A stretch of DNA of 48,608 nucleotides from Pseudomonas sp. SJZ074 (GTDB taxonomy: Bacteria; Pseudomonadota; Gammaproteobacteria; Pseudomonadales; Pseudomonadaceae), in contig NZ_VIUE01000037.1 of NCBI RefSeq assembly GCF_007828215.1, positions 1 to 48,608 of the forward strand, written 5' to 3'. The notes under the pieces are model-generated. The model was not told the DNA's origin. It saw only the letters and a list, made by a program, of their open reading frames with translations, and ran no database searches. This document shows positions 17,486 to 26,538 of the stretch, piece by piece. The position numbers and the translations under genes are program-made. Each line of letters starts with the position of its first letter. Position 1 is the stretch's first letter.

Positions 17486-18433
17486 TTACTGCCCGAACAA
17501 CGCCTTCAGCCCCTCGGCTGAATTGAACATCCCATCCCCATCATGCCCCACCCCCGGCACTTCGATCAGCCGCTGGTTCAGCCCCTCGGCGTGGCGCCGG
17601 GTCAGGTAGTCGAAGTAGAAATGCCCGCGCAACAACCGATACGGCCCCTGGGTCTGCGCCTCGCAGCTTTTATCCAGCGCCGGGTGCTCCGGATCGACGT
17701 CCTGTTGTCCGAGCAGGTAGGTGATGTCACGCTTGATGTAGTTCTCCTCCAGTTGGGCGGCTGTCTGCCCGGCGGCATAGGCGGGCAGGTTGTGCAGGCC
17801 GTATTTCCAGCGATTGAAACCGGGGCAACCGCCTGGGTCGAACGCCATGGGCCGCTGTGCATCGAAGTAGGCATAGGAGGACGGGTTGGCGATGACGAAA
17901 CGCGGGGCGATCCGGTACTGCCCATGGGCGAGCAGGGCGTAGCGCTGAACCACCTGGGCGCCGCCGGAATGACCGGCAACGACGATTTCCTTCACGTCGG
18001 GAAACTGCTGCCGGTCGCTGACCCGTGCAACGATGTCGTCGAGAACCTGGTAGGAACTGACCGGACTCGGCCCTGTGGATAAACCGCCGGCCATCCAGTC
18101 GTTGCCTTGCCAGCGCAACAACTCATTGGGGAGTTGATGACGGGCGACGTCCTGCTCATTGAGGAACTGCGGGGCGATGATCAACGTGGTGGCCAGTTGT
18201 CCGGCCTGGCCGGCGGCTTTCTCGGCGCTGTGCAGGTAGGTGTCGGCGTTGCGCAGCCGCCCATGCAGGATGATCAGCACACGTTGGATAGACGTTGGGG
18301 GCGGGCTCACCCCGACCACCATGCTGCCGCCCTTGAGCTGCAGCCGCCCCTGCGCCACCGTGTTCACAGCGTGTTCGTCAGCCTGGGCGAAGAGGCTGCA
18401 CAGCACCAGTGCGATCGATGCGGCCCATTTCAT
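17486..18433 (-). CDS. Secreted alpha/beta hydrolase
   Basis: A 315-residue protein with a signal peptide (residues 1 to about 18, MKWAASIALVLCSLFAQA), hence periplasmic or exported. HGRLRNAD is the oxyanion region, VVAGHSGGAQVVQRYAL carries the nucleophile Ser (GHSGG), and a late His in PGVGHDGDGMF fits the catalytic triad. It resembles poorly characterised Pseudomonas hydrolases. It begins immediately after the stop of the zinc metallopeptidase gene upstream, so the two probably form an operon. Confidence 0.82.
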   Translation of the reverse strand: MKWAASIALVLCSLFAQADEHAVNTVAQGRLQLKGGSMVVGVSPPPTSIQRVLIILHGRLRNADTYLHSAEKAAGQAGQLATTLIIAPQFLNEQDVARHQLPNELLRWQGNDWMAGGLSTGPSPVSSYQVLDDIVARVSDRQQFPDVKEIVVAGHSGGAQVVQRYALLAHGQYRIAPRFVIANPSSYAYFDAQRPMAFDPGGCPGFNRWKYGLHNLPAYAAGQTAAQLEENYIKRDITYLLGQQDVDPEHPALDKSCEAQTQGPYRLLRGHFYFDYLTRRHAEGLNQRLIEVPGVGHDGDGMFNSAEGLKALFGQ

Positions 18434-19315
18434 CTACAGGTTTTTCGCCGCAAAAGTGTCGCATTGGCTGACCAGGCCCTGGGCGAACCCGGCCTTGAAC
18501 CAGCGCACCCGTTGCGCCGACGTGCCGTGGGTAAAGGAGTCCGGCACCACGCGGCCCTGGCCTTGTTGCTGCAAGCGGTCGTCACCGATGGCGTTGGCGG
18601 CGTTCAAAGCTTCTTCGACGTCTCCGGGCTCCAGCCAGTTCAGGCGCTTCTGCGCATGATTGGCCCAGACGCCGGCCAGGCAATCGGCCTGCAATTCCTG
18701 ACGCACCAGCAAGCCGCCGTCGCCTTCCATCTGCCGGCCTTGTTGGCGAGCTTCCTGGATTTTCGCCGACACACCGAGCAACGTCTGCACATGGTGGCCG
18801 ACTTCATGGGCGATGACATAGGCTTGGGCGAAGTCTCCGGCGGCGGAGAAGCGCTGGGACATCTCCTTGAAGAAGCTCATGTCCAGGTAGACCTGCCGAT
18901 CCGCCGGGCAATAGAACGGCCCGGTTGCCGATGAGGCGAGGCCGCACGCCGAGTTGACCCGACCGCTGAACAGCACCAGTTTGGGCTGCTGGTATTGGCG
19001 TCCGGCCTGCTGGAAGACCTGGCCCCAGGTGTCTTCGGTATCACCGAGGATCGAACGCACGAACTCGGCCTGTTCATCGTTGGCCGGTGGCGCCTGGCGG
19101 GTTTGAGAGGAGGTCGGTGCGGACTGATCCATCTGCCCGGCCAGTTGCCCGAGGATCTGCATCGGATCCTGGCCGGTGATCCAGCCGATGCCAACGATCA
19201 ACAGAATGGCCGTCAGGCTCAGCCCCTTGCCCCCACCAAAGCGCATCCCGCCGCCGTCACCATCGCCACGGGCGTCCACCACGTTGTCACTGCGGCGACC
19301 TTTTTTCCATAGCAT
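18434..19315 (-). CDS. ypfJ: YpfJ-like neutral zinc metallopeptidase (KPN_02809 family)
   Basis: A 293-residue protein. The N-terminus is Gly-rich and polar (MLWKKGRRSDNVVDARGDGDGGG), followed by one transmembrane segment (LSLTAILLIVGIGWITG, about residues 31-47). The zinc-binding HEVGHHVQ motif (about residue 169) has a downstream LQADCLAGVWANH, where the acidic residue should be the third ligand. The sequence and length fit the family called putative neutral zinc metallopeptidase. The catalytic domain should face the periplasm. Upstream gene of the pair with the secreted hydrolase. Confidence 0.88.
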   Translation of the reverse strand: MLWKKGRRSDNVVDARGDGDGGGMRFGGGKGLSLTAILLIVGIGWITGQDPMQILGQLAGQMDQSAPTSSQTRQAPPANDEQAEFVRSILGDTEDTWGQVFQQAGRQYQQPKLVLFSGRVNSACGLASSATGPFYCPADRQVYLDMSFFKEMSQRFSAAGDFAQAYVIAHEVGHHVQTLLGVSAKIQEARQQGRQMEGDGGLLVRQELQADCLAGVWANHAQKRLNWLEPGDVEEALNAANAIGDDRLQQQGQGRVVPDSFTHGTSAQRVRWFKAGFAQGLVSQCDTFAAKNL

Positions 19316-19440
19316 GTGGGAGTCCTCTGATTGACCGTGTGGACAGTGTTGCCGTTGAGTGGGAATGACGCCAGTTTACTAACAGATTTGTGACATAAGC
19401 TCCCCCAAGAGACAGCATCAGCCGATGAAAGTGTACTTGG

Positions 19441-19476
19441 TTCCAGAATTTGCATTAGACTTTAAAAATTCTGGAA
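19441..19476. promoter_or_regulatory. Candidate IclR-regulator operator (11-bp inverted repeat)
   Basis: Arms TTCCAGAATTT (19441-19451) and AAATTCTGGAA (19466-19476), perfectly inverted with a 14-base spacer, 25 bases upstream of the IclR gene. The place and size fit an autoregulatory operator. No second copy was found by eye elsewhere in the window. Confidence 0.55.
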
Positions 19477-19500
19477 TTGATAACATTGCATCGGGGTCCC

Positions 19501-20277
19501 ATGGCTGGAAGTCAGATTGAGCGGGTTTTCGATGTGCTGGAAAGTCTCGCCGGCGAACCTCGCGGCTGGCCACTTCAAGGGCTGGCCGAACAACTGCAGA
19601 TCCCCAAGAGTGCCACCCACCGCTTGCTCGCCGAGCTGATGCGCCTGGGCTACGTGCGCCAGAACCCCGAGAACCTGCGTTATCACATGTCCACCCGGCT
19701 GGTCGCCCTGGGGTTTCGCTATCTCTCGCGCAGCGGCGCCGACATCGTGCAGCCGGTGCTGGACCGTCTGGCCCGGGAAACCGGTGAACTGGTGCGCCTG
19801 GGGGTCATCGAAGGGGATCGCCAGACCTGGATCGCCAAGTCTCAAGGGGCGCGGTCCGGTTTGCGCTACGACCCGGACATGGGCCGCGAGACGCCGCTGT
19901 TCTATACGGCGTCGGGTCATGCCTGGCTGGCGTGCATGAGCGATGCCGAGGCGTTGGCGTTGGTCGAGCGCCAGGCTGCCCAGGTACCGGTGGATGTGGG
20001 GCCAAACGCGCCCCATAGCACCCATGAACTGTTGGAATACCTTCGTGCGGCCCGCGAACAGGGGTATGCCTGTGTCGAAGAGAGTTCGGCGATTGGCACT
20101 TCGGCCGTTGCCGCCGTGGTGCGTCATCCGCAGGACGACCGGGTCGTCGGCGTACTCAGCGTTGCCGGGCCCAGCGCACGGATGACGCGGGTACGGTTGC
20201 ATGAATTGGCCCCAACCTTGCTGGCGTTTGCCGAGGAATTGTCGCAAGCGAGCCAGGCGTCGGAGTTATTCAGCTGA
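19501..20277 (+). CDS. IclR family transcriptional regulator
   Basis: A 258-residue regulator. The winged HTH is at residues about 5-65 (VFDVLESLAGEPRGWPLQGLAEQLQIPKSATHRLLAELM). The effector-binding domain follows (FYTASGHAWLACMSD, then the EESSAIGTSAVAAVVRHPQDDRVVGVLSVAGPSARM segment). ATG 19501 yields the family start MAGSQIERVFDVL. It is followed after 46 bases by a DMT-family transporter, which it probably controls; it could also act on the nearby shikimate cluster. Confidence 0.9.
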   Translation: MAGSQIERVFDVLESLAGEPRGWPLQGLAEQLQIPKSATHRLLAELMRLGYVRQNPENLRYHMSTRLVALGFRYLSRSGADIVQPVLDRLARETGELVRLGVIEGDRQTWIAKSQGARSGLRYDPDMGRETPLFYTASGHAWLACMSDAEALALVERQAAQVPVDVGPNAPHSTHELLEYLRAAREQGYACVEESSAIGTSAVAAVVRHPQDDRVVGVLSVAGPSARMTRVRLHELAPTLLAFAEELSQASQASELFS

Positions 20278-20323
20278 TACAAGCAGAGATTGGCCCCTAA
20301 ATTATGTCACCCAGGATCACCCC

Positions 20324-21202
20324 ATGACCGTCAGCACCCCGCTTTCCGGTGTCAATCAGGCCTTCAAGGGCATCCTGCTGATTGTCTTCGCGACGTTCCT
20401 GTTTTCCAGCCATGACGCCCTGTCGAAATACCTCTCGGGTTTCTATCCGATCATCATGGTGGTGTGGGCCCGTTATGTGGTGCATACCCTGCTGATGGCG
20501 GGCATCTTCCTGCCGCGCTCTGGGTTGCGGGTGCTGCGTACGAAGCGCCCGTTGTGGCAGTCGGCGCGGGCGTTGTGCCTGCTGGGCACCAGTCTCTTCT
20601 TCACCACGTCGCTGCTGTACATCCCGTTGGCCGAAGCGACGGCGGTCAACTTCCTGGCCCCGGTATTGGTCACGGCGTTGTCGGTGCCGCTGCTGGGCGA
20701 GCGGGTGACACGCGGTCAATGGGTGGCGGTGATCTTCGGCTTCATCGGGGTGCTGATCATCGTCCATCCGGGCGGGGACCTGTTCACTCCGGCCGTGCTG
20801 TTGCCGTTCTGCTCGGCATTGTTCTTCTGTTTCTATCAGTTGCTCACGCGCAAGCTCAGCGAAGTCGACAGCCCGACCACCAGTAATTTCTTCGCCGGTT
20901 TGTGCAACACATTGGTGATGAGTGCACTGGTACCGTTCTTCTGGCAGGTGCCGAGCCTGTTGCATGGGGCGATGATGCTGGCGTTGGGGGCTTGTGGGAT
21001 GACGGCGCATCTGATGCTGACCCAGGCCTTCCGCGTTGCCGCCCCGGCGCTGCTGGCGCCCTTCAGCTATTGCCAGATCGTGTTTGCCGGTCTGTTGGGT
21101 TGGCTGCTGTTCAGCCACACGCCGACGTTGACCACGGTGCTGGGTATCGTGCTGATCTGTCTCAGCGGATTGGCTGCGGCGTGGCAGCAGCGGCGCAAAT
21201 GA
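20324..21202 (+). CDS. EamA/DMT-family transporter
   Basis: A 292-residue inner-membrane protein with about ten transmembrane helices: first repeat from FKGILLIVFATFLFSSHDALSKYL, second from LLPFCSALFFCFYQLLTRKLSEVD. Charged residues are mostly in loops. Substrate not known. It lies 46 bases downstream of the IclR regulator and is likely part of the same unit. It ends in a strong 13-bp hairpin. Confidence 0.85.
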   Translation: MTVSTPLSGVNQAFKGILLIVFATFLFSSHDALSKYLSGFYPIIMVVWARYVVHTLLMAGIFLPRSGLRVLRTKRPLWQSARALCLLGTSLFFTTSLLYIPLAEATAVNFLAPVLVTALSVPLLGERVTRGQWVAVIFGFIGVLIIVHPGGDLFTPAVLLPFCSALFFCFYQLLTRKLSEVDSPTTSNFFAGLCNTLVMSALVPFFWQVPSLLHGAMMLALGACGMTAHLMLTQAFRVAAPALLAPFSYCQIVFAGLLGWLLFSHTPTLTTVLGIVLICLSGLAAAWQQRRK

Positions 21203-21213
21203 CACGGACCACC

Positions 21214-21243
21214 TGTGGCGAGGGGATAAATCCCCTCGCCACA
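21214..21243. terminator. 13-bp perfect hairpin between convergent transporter genes
   Basis: TGTGGCGAGGGGA (21214-21226), loop TAAA, TCCCCTCGCCACA (21231-21243). Same repeat family as 27140-27264 and 47705-47748. It lies between the convergent DMT and MFS genes and very probably ends both transcripts. Confidence 0.75.
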
Positions 21244-21273
21244 AAAGCTGGTGTCTGTTCTAACTGACCGGTA

Positions 21274-22608
21274 TCAATCCAGCGTCGGAATCTTGCGCGG
21301 TGCCATGAAGTACAGCCAGATCAGGGCCGTGAAGTACATCGCCGGAATCAGGGTGAACAACACGGTGTAGTTGTTATGGGTCACCGTCAGGATATGGCCC
21401 ACCAGTTGGGTCATGAACATCCCGCCGATGGCCGCGCACATGCCGCCGAAGCCGAACACGGTGCTCATCATGTGTTTGGGCGTGTAGTCCATCACCAGGC
21501 TCCAGATGTTGGCGGTCCAGGCCTGGTGCGCGCCGATGGCCAGGGAAATGGCGAACACCGCCATCCACAGGTTGCTGGCGCCGGCGGCCATGATCACGCC
21601 GACGATGCAGCAGGCGAACAGCAGCATGGAGACCAATCGTGCCTTGATCGGATTCAACCCGCGGCCGATCAGGAACGAAGAGAGGATGCCGCCACCCACG
21701 CTGCCGAAGTCGGCGGTGAGGTAGATGATGATCAGCGGGATGCCCATCTGGGTCACGTTGATGCCCAGGTTGTATTGCTGGTTCAGGAACGGTGGCAGCC
21801 AATAGAGATAGAACCAGAACACCGGCGCCGTGATCGAGTAGGCCAGGGCGAACGCCCAGGTGCCGCGCATGCGCAGGATGCGGGAGAAGGGCACGCGGGC
21901 CAGTTCCGGTTCACTCTCACGTTGGATGTAGTCCAGTTCCGACTGTTTGACGCTGGGGTGGTCTTCCGGATTGAAGTATTTCAGGCCCCAGAACAGCAGC
22001 CAGATCCCACCCAATGCCGCCATGCACAGGAAAGCCGCCTGCCAGCCCCACACCTGCAGGATCAATGGCAGCAGCATAGGCGTGAACATGGCGCCGACGT
22101 TGGTCCCGGCGTTGAAGATGCCGGTGGCCACGGCCCGTTCGCCCGCCGGGAACCACAGCCGGGTGGTTTTCACACAGGCCGGGTAATTGGCGGCTTCGGT
22201 GAGGCCCAGGATGAAACGGCAGACCATGAAACCCGCCGCGGAAGTCGCCAGGCCATGGGCGCCGGTCGCCAGGCTCCAGAGCAGCACGGCGAAGAAGAAC
22301 ACGCGCTTGACGCCGATCCGGTCGATCAACCGGCCCTGCAATATGAAGCCGACCGCATAGCCGACCTGGAACCAGAAGTTGATGTTGGCGTAATCCATCG
22401 CCGTCCAGCTCATTTCCTTGGCAAGGATGGGCTGCATCACGCCCAGGGCGGCGCGGTCGATGTAGTTCAGCGTAGTGGCGAAAAACACCAGCGCGAGCAT
22501 GCCCCAACGGGTCTTGCCCACGGCCAGGGCGCCGCGGATCTTGTCGCCGATGCCGCCGGTCGTGACGCCCATGCCTGGGCTCAGGGGAGAACTTTGGGAA
22601 GGATTCAT
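21274..22608 (-). CDS. MFS transporter (ACS type), probable shikimate/quinate importer
   Basis: A 444-residue permease with 12 predicted helices. Residues about 30-60 (WGMLALVFFATTLNYIDRAALGVMQPIL) and the signature RLIDRIGVKRVF after helix 2 are typical of the anion:cation symporter family that carries organic acids. The first 30 residues are a soluble tail. It is divergent from quiC with 272 bases between them, and the same order (MFS, dehydroshikimate dehydratase, TetR, shikimate dehydrogenase, dehydroquinase) is known in P. aeruginosa PA0241-PA0245. Uptake of shikimate, quinate or dehydroshikimate is thus inferred from context. Confidence 0.85.
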   Translation of the reverse strand: MNPSQSSPLSPGMGVTTGGIGDKIRGALAVGKTRWGMLALVFFATTLNYIDRAALGVMQPILAKEMSWTAMDYANINFWFQVGYAVGFILQGRLIDRIGVKRVFFFAVLLWSLATGAHGLATSAAGFMVCRFILGLTEAANYPACVKTTRLWFPAGERAVATGIFNAGTNVGAMFTPMLLPLILQVWGWQAAFLCMAALGGIWLLFWGLKYFNPEDHPSVKQSELDYIQRESEPELARVPFSRILRMRGTWAFALAYSITAPVFWFYLYWLPPFLNQQYNLGINVTQMGIPLIIIYLTADFGSVGGGILSSFLIGRGLNPIKARLVSMLLFACCIVGVIMAAGASNLWMAVFAISLAIGAHQAWTANIWSLVMDYTPKHMMSTVFGFGGMCAAIGGMFMTQLVGHILTVTHNNYTVLFTLIPAMYFTALIWLYFMAPRKIPTLD

Positions 22609-22744
22609 AGGGTGTACCCGTTTTTGAAATTCTTATGGGGTGGTCTGAGTTTCATCCATTGATGTCGGCGTTCCGGGCCTGCATCGATGTGGAGCTGATG
22701 GTGGGCAGTGGACGAAAAGTCGTCAATTCGCCACAGGGCATTTT

Positions 22745-22759
22745 GTTCGATAATCGCCC
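22745..22759. promoter_or_regulatory. GTTCGATNATCG box (PcaR-like IclR-type site) at quiC/MFS promoter
   Basis: GTTCGATAATCGCCC is one base class away from the 15-bp site described for the IclR-family regulator PcaR in P. putida (GTTCGATAATCGCAC, from memory). A perfect palindromic version lies upstream of aroQ (27094-27108). Likely binds an IclR-family regulator of aromatic catabolism. Confidence 0.6.
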
Positions 22760-22766
22760 ATAAAAC

Positions 22767-22781
22767 TAACTGGGTGGTACA
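22767..22781. promoter_or_regulatory. TAACYNNNTRGTACA box at quiC/MFS promoter
   Basis: TAACTGGGTGGTACA matches TAACCATCTAGTACA on the minus strand upstream of aroQ (27040-27054) in 11 of 15 positions, with the two conserved blocks unbroken. It lies seven bases from the GTTCGATNATCG box. Candidate operator of the TetR regulator at 24886-25563. Confidence 0.5.
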
Positions 22782-22880
22782 TATTAAATTGCTGAAAGGC
22801 ATTGGCGCCTCAATAATCTGTCCACTCTTTCAAAAGCGGCGAACCTTCTGTAGCCGATGCCTGTCCCGGGAGCCGAACCC

Positions 22881-24782
22881 ATGCAGCGTTCCATTGCCAC
22901 CGTATCCTTGAGCGGTACTCTGCCGGAAAAGCTCGAAGCCATTGCCGCCGCCGGTTTCGACGGAGTGGAGATCTTCGAGAACGACCTGCTCTATTACGAC
23001 GGCAGCCCTCGGGAAATCCGGCAGATGTGCGCCGACCTGGGCATCGCGATCACGCTGTTCCAGCCGTTTCGTGACTTCGAAGGTTGTCGCCGCGATCGTC
23101 TGGCCCGCAACCTGGAGCGCGCCGAGCGCAAATTCGACCTGATGCAAGAACTCGGCACCGACCTGGTGCTGGTGTGCAGCAACGCCTCGGCCGACAGCCT
23201 GGGGGACGAGCGGATGCTGGTGGATGACTTGCGACTGCTGGCCGAGCGAGCCAGTGCGCGGGGGTTGCGCATCGGTTACGAGGCGCTGGCCTGGGGGCGG
23301 CACGTGAACACTTATCAACAGGTCTGGAACATTGTGCGCCGGGCCGACCACCCCAGCCTGGGCGTCCTGCTCGACAGTTTCCACACCTTGTCCCTCAAGG
23401 GCGACCCGAGTGCCATCGCCGAGATCCCTGGCGAGAAGATTTTTTTCGTGCAGATGGCCGACGCGCCGATCCTGGCGATGGATGTGCTGGAGTGGAGCCG
23501 GCATTTCCGTTGCTTCCCGGGGCAGGGCGAATTCGACCTACCGGGGTTCCTGGCACCGATTATCAAGAGCGGCTATGCCGGGCCACTGTCGCTGGAGATC
23601 TTCAACGACGGTTTCCGCGCCGCGCCGCCACGGGCCAATGCCGCCGATGGCTTGCGTTCGTTGCTGTACCTGGAGGAGAAGACCCGCCAGCGTCTGGCCG
23701 CGGAGGCCGCGCCGCTGGACAGCCTCGATACACTGTTTGCCCCGCCACCGGCCAGTGAATACGACGGCATCGAGTTTCTTGAATTCGCCGTGGACGATAA
23801 CCTTGGCGCCAAGCTGTCTCATTGGCTGGAGCGGTTGGGGTTCGTCAAGGCCGGCCAGCATCGCTCCAAGAATGTGAGCCTGCTGCGCCAGGGCGATATC
23901 AACCTGATCCTCAACTGCGAGCCGTACTCCTTTGCCCACAGTTTCTTTGAAGCCCACGGGCCGTCGCTGTGCGCCACCGCCGTGCGGCTAAAAGACAGCG
24001 CCAGCGCCCTGAAGCGGGCCGTGGATTACAAGGGGCAGCCCTATCGCGGCCTGGTGGGGCCCAATGAGTTGGAACTGGCGGCGGTGCGTGCACCGGACGG
24101 CAGCCTGATTTACCTGGTGGACCAGGAGGCGGACGTCTATGGAACGGATTTCAACCTGCAACCGGGCGCGGTCATCGGGGCCGGGCTCAAGCGCATCGAC
24201 CACATGGCGATGGCGCTGCCGGCCGACAGCCTCGACAGTTGGGTGCTGTTCTACAAGAGCCTGCTGGATTTCGAAGCCGATGACGAAGTGGTGTTGCCTG
24301 ACCCTTATGGCCTGGTGAAGAGCAGGGCTCTGCGCAGTCGCTGCAGTTCGATCCGCTTGCCCCTGAACATTTCCGAAAACCGCAATACCGCGATCTCGCA
24401 TGCGCTGTCGAGCTATCGCGGTTCCGGCGTGCATCACATCGCCTTCGACTGTGACGACATCTTCGCCCAGGTCAGCCGCGCCAAGGAGGCCGGCGTGCCG
24501 TTGCTGGATATTCCGCTCAACTATTACGACGACCTGGCGGCACGTTTCGATTTCGACGATGAGTTTCTCAGCGAGCTGGCGTATTTCAATGTGTTGTACG
24601 ACCGCGACGCTCAGGGCGGTGAACTGTTCCATGTCTATACCGAACCGTTCGAGGGGCGATTCTTCTTTGAAATCATCCAGCGCAAGAACGGTTATGCAGG
24701 CTATGGCGCGGCCAACGTCGCGGTGCGGCTGGCGGCCATGGCCAAGTCCCGCAGCGGTGGCCTGCGGCACGCCAAGTTGTAG
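22881..24782 (+). CDS. quiC: 3-dehydroshikimate dehydratase fused to HPPD/VOC-like domain
   Basis: A 633-residue enzyme that converts 3-dehydroshikimate to protocatechuate. Residues 1 to about 270 form a xylose-isomerase-like TIM barrel (FDGVEIFENDLL, RIGYEALAWGRHVNTYQQVW, LGVLLDSFHTLS, PLSLEIFND) with metal-ligand Glu, Asp and His residues. Residues about 290-625 form two glyoxalase-fold units like 4-hydroxyphenylpyruvate dioxygenase (GIEFLEFAVDD; KRIDHMAMALP; GVHHIAFDCDDIF; LFHVYTEPFEGRFFFEIIQRKNGYAGYGAANV). This fused QuiC form is known from Pseudomonas. ATG 22881 starts the typical MQRSIATVSLSG; ATG 22857 is less likely. Protocatechuate then enters the beta-ketoadipate route, encoded elsewhere. 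Confidence 0.93.
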   Translation: MQRSIATVSLSGTLPEKLEAIAAAGFDGVEIFENDLLYYDGSPREIRQMCADLGIAITLFQPFRDFEGCRRDRLARNLERAERKFDLMQELGTDLVLVCSNASADSLGDERMLVDDLRLLAERASARGLRIGYEALAWGRHVNTYQQVWNIVRRADHPSLGVLLDSFHTLSLKGDPSAIAEIPGEKIFFVQMADAPILAMDVLEWSRHFRCFPGQGEFDLPGFLAPIIKSGYAGPLSLEIFNDGFRAAPPRANAADGLRSLLYLEEKTRQRLAAEAAPLDSLDTLFAPPPASEYDGIEFLEFAVDDNLGAKLSHWLERLGFVKAGQHRSKNVSLLRQGDINLILNCEPYSFAHSFFEAHGPSLCATAVRLKDSASALKRAVDYKGQPYRGLVGPNELELAAVRAPDGSLIYLVDQEADVYGTDFNLQPGAVIGAGLKRIDHMAMALPADSLDSWVLFYKSLLDFEADDEVVLPDPYGLVKSRALRSRCSSIRLPLNISENRNTAISHALSSYRGSGVHHIAFDCDDIFAQVSRAKEAGVPLLDIPLNYYDDLAARFDFDDEFLSELAYFNVLYDRDAQGGELFHVYTEPFEGRFFFEIIQRKNGYAGYGAANVAVRLAAMAKSRSGGLRHAKL

Positions 24783-24885
24783 GGAAATCGTAAACGCGGC
24801 AGCAAAACGGCAATCCTGTGCCTTCCTTCACTGCACGGTGCAGCCCATAATCGCCAGCTTGTGCAGTGATGGCCGTGAGCCCGCA

Positions 24886-25563
24886 ATGACTATGAATCCA
24901 GAACTGTCCGATGCCCTCGACGAGCCTCTCGCCGCGCCGCGCAAGGGGCGCAAGAACAACCCGGAAAAGACCCGGGAAAACATTCTTCAGGAAGCCATCG
25001 TCGAGTTTGTCCAGCAGGGCCTGGCCGGTGCCCGGGTCGATGCCATCGCTGAGCGTATCCACACGTCCAAGCGGATGATCTACTACTACTTCAACAGCAA
25101 GGAACAGTTGTACATCGAGGTGCTGGAAAAACTCTACGGTGATATCCGCAGCACCGAGAGCCGCTTGCACCTGACGGAGCTGACACCGGTCGACGCGATC
25201 CGGCGCCTGGTGGAGTTTACCTTCGACCACCACGACCGCAATGTGGATTTCGTGCGCATCGTCTCTATCGAGAACATCCACAACGCCGAATACGTCAAGC
25301 AATCAGGCGTGATCAAGGCGATGAACAGCAGCATCCTCAACGCCCTGGATCTGATCCTGCGCCGGGGCGCCGAAGAGGGCGTATTCCGTACCGGCCTCGA
25401 ACCCCGGGATGTGCATCTGCTGATCAGTTCGTTCTGTTTTCACCGCGTGTCCAACCGTCACACCTTCGGTGAGATTTTCCAGATCGATCTGGCGGATGAA
25501 GCGATCAAGCAACGTCATCGCCAGATGATTTGCGAGTCCGTGTTGCGGTATTTGCAAGCCTGA
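24886..25563 (+). CDS. TetR/AcrR family regulator of shikimate catabolism
   Basis: A 225-residue regulator. The N-terminal HTH (ENILQEAIVEFVQQGLAGARVDAIAERIHTSKRMIYYYFNSKEQLYIEVL, residues about 30-80) is typical TetR; the C-terminal helical domain (residues 90-225, with LLISSFCFHRVSNRHTFGEIF) should bind the effector. It sits 103 bases after quiC and faces the aroQ operon with a REP doublet between. Its position copies PA0243 of P. aeruginosa. Effector probably a pathway intermediate. No ribosome binding site stronger than a weak GTGAG was seen before ATG 24886; ATG 24892 is an alternative. Confidence 0.9.
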   Translation: MTMNPELSDALDEPLAAPRKGRKNNPEKTRENILQEAIVEFVQQGLAGARVDAIAERIHTSKRMIYYYFNSKEQLYIEVLEKLYGDIRSTESRLHLTELTPVDAIRRLVEFTFDHHDRNVDFVRIVSIENIHNAEYVKQSGVIKAMNSSILNALDLILRRGAEEGVFRTGLEPRDVHLLISSFCFHRVSNRHTFGEIFQIDLADEAIKQRHRQMICESVLRYLQA

Positions 25564-25574
25564 ATGCAAGCGCT

Positions 25575-25664
25575 TGTGGGAGCGGGCTTGCTCGCGAATG
25601 GGGTTGAACAGTCACTATAGAGGTGACCTTCAAAGCGTTTTCGCGAGCAAGCCCGCTCCCACAG
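25575..25664. repeat. REP doublet between convergent genes
   Basis: TGTGGGAGCGGGCTTGCTCG and the inverse CGAGCAAGCCCGCTCCCACA, about 45 bases apart, between the TetR regulator and the shikimate dehydrogenase gene. Confidence 0.9.
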
Positions 25665-25681
25665 AGCCTGTCACCCGGCCT

Positions 25682-26533
25682 TCAGTGATTCATGCTGTGG
25701 AAATGCTCCAGCATCCGCTGCGCATCCGGGGCGATGCCGCTGAACAGTTCGAACGCTTTCACGGCCTGGAACACCGCCATAGTGCCGCCATCCAGCGTGC
25801 GGCACCCCAGGGCCCGGGCGCTGCGCAGCAGTTCGGTTTCCAGCGGAAAATAGACGATCTCGGCGACCCACAATTCGCCTCGCAACAACTCGACCGGCAC
25901 CGGCATGCCAGGCAGCTTCGCCATGCCCATCGGGGTGGTGTTGACCAGGCCGTTCGCCTCGGCCATGGCCGTGGGCAAATCGTGTCCGGCACGGGCGCGG
26001 CCAGCGCCGAAGTGCTGGTTCAGGTTGTTGGCCAGGGCTTCGGCGCGGCTGAATTCGACATCAAAGATACTCAGGGTCTGGACACCTTCCGCCAGCAGCG
26101 CATGGGCAACGGCCGCGCCGGCACCTCCGGCGCCCATCTGCACCACGGATCGACGCAAGACATCACCGAGGCCGCGGCGAAAACCCTCGGCAAAGCCGAG
26201 GCAGTCGGTGTTGTGGCCGATGCGCTTGCCGTCCTTGAGCACCACGGTGTTCACCGCGCCAATGCCGCGCGCCTCGGCCGAGAGCTCATCGAGCAGCGGG
26301 ATGATCGCCTGCTTGCAGGGGAAGGTGATGTTCAGTCCGGTGAAGCTCATGCGTTCGGCAGCGGTCAGCAGATCGGGCAGGGCACTGCTGTCGAGTTTCA
26401 ACGCGTCGAGGTCGATCAGTCGATAGAGATAGCGTATGCCTTGGGCATCGCCTTCATGCTCGTGGAGCGCGGGGGTGCGAGATGCCTGGATGCCCGCGCC
26501 GATCAGGCCGGCCAGTACGGTGCTATTCAACAT
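25682..26533 (-). CDS. Shikimate dehydrogenase (catabolic paralogue)
   Basis: A 283-residue NAD(P)-dependent oxidoreductase that interconverts shikimate and 3-dehydroshikimate. GLNITFPCKQAIIPLLDEL holds the catalytic Lys, NTDCLGF the catalytic Asp, and QMGAGGAGAAVAHALL the nucleotide-binding loop. The context (with aroQ, opposite quiC) points to the oxidative, catabolic direction and not to aromatic amino acid biosynthesis. ATG 26533 starts five bases after the aroQ stop, so the two are one operon. Quinate could also be a substrate, as in YdiB-type enzymes. Confidence 0.9.
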   Translation of the reverse strand: MLNSTVLAGLIGAGIQASRTPALHEHEGDAQGIRYLYRLIDLDALKLDSSALPDLLTAAERMSFTGLNITFPCKQAIIPLLDELSAEARGIGAVNTVVLKDGKRIGHNTDCLGFAEGFRRGLGDVLRRSVVQMGAGGAGAAVAHALLAEGVQTLSIFDVEFSRAEALANNLNQHFGAGRARAGHDLPTAMAEANGLVNTTPMGMAKLPGMPVPVELLRGELWVAEIVYFPLETELLRSARALGCRTLDGGTMAVFQAVKAFELFSGIAPDAQRMLEHFHSMNH

Positions 26534-26538
26534 GCGTT

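Noticed and set aside
20297..21244. 315-residue minus-strand frame opposite the DMT transporter
   Set aside because: Low-complexity Arg/Gln/His-rich translation typical of a shadow frame.
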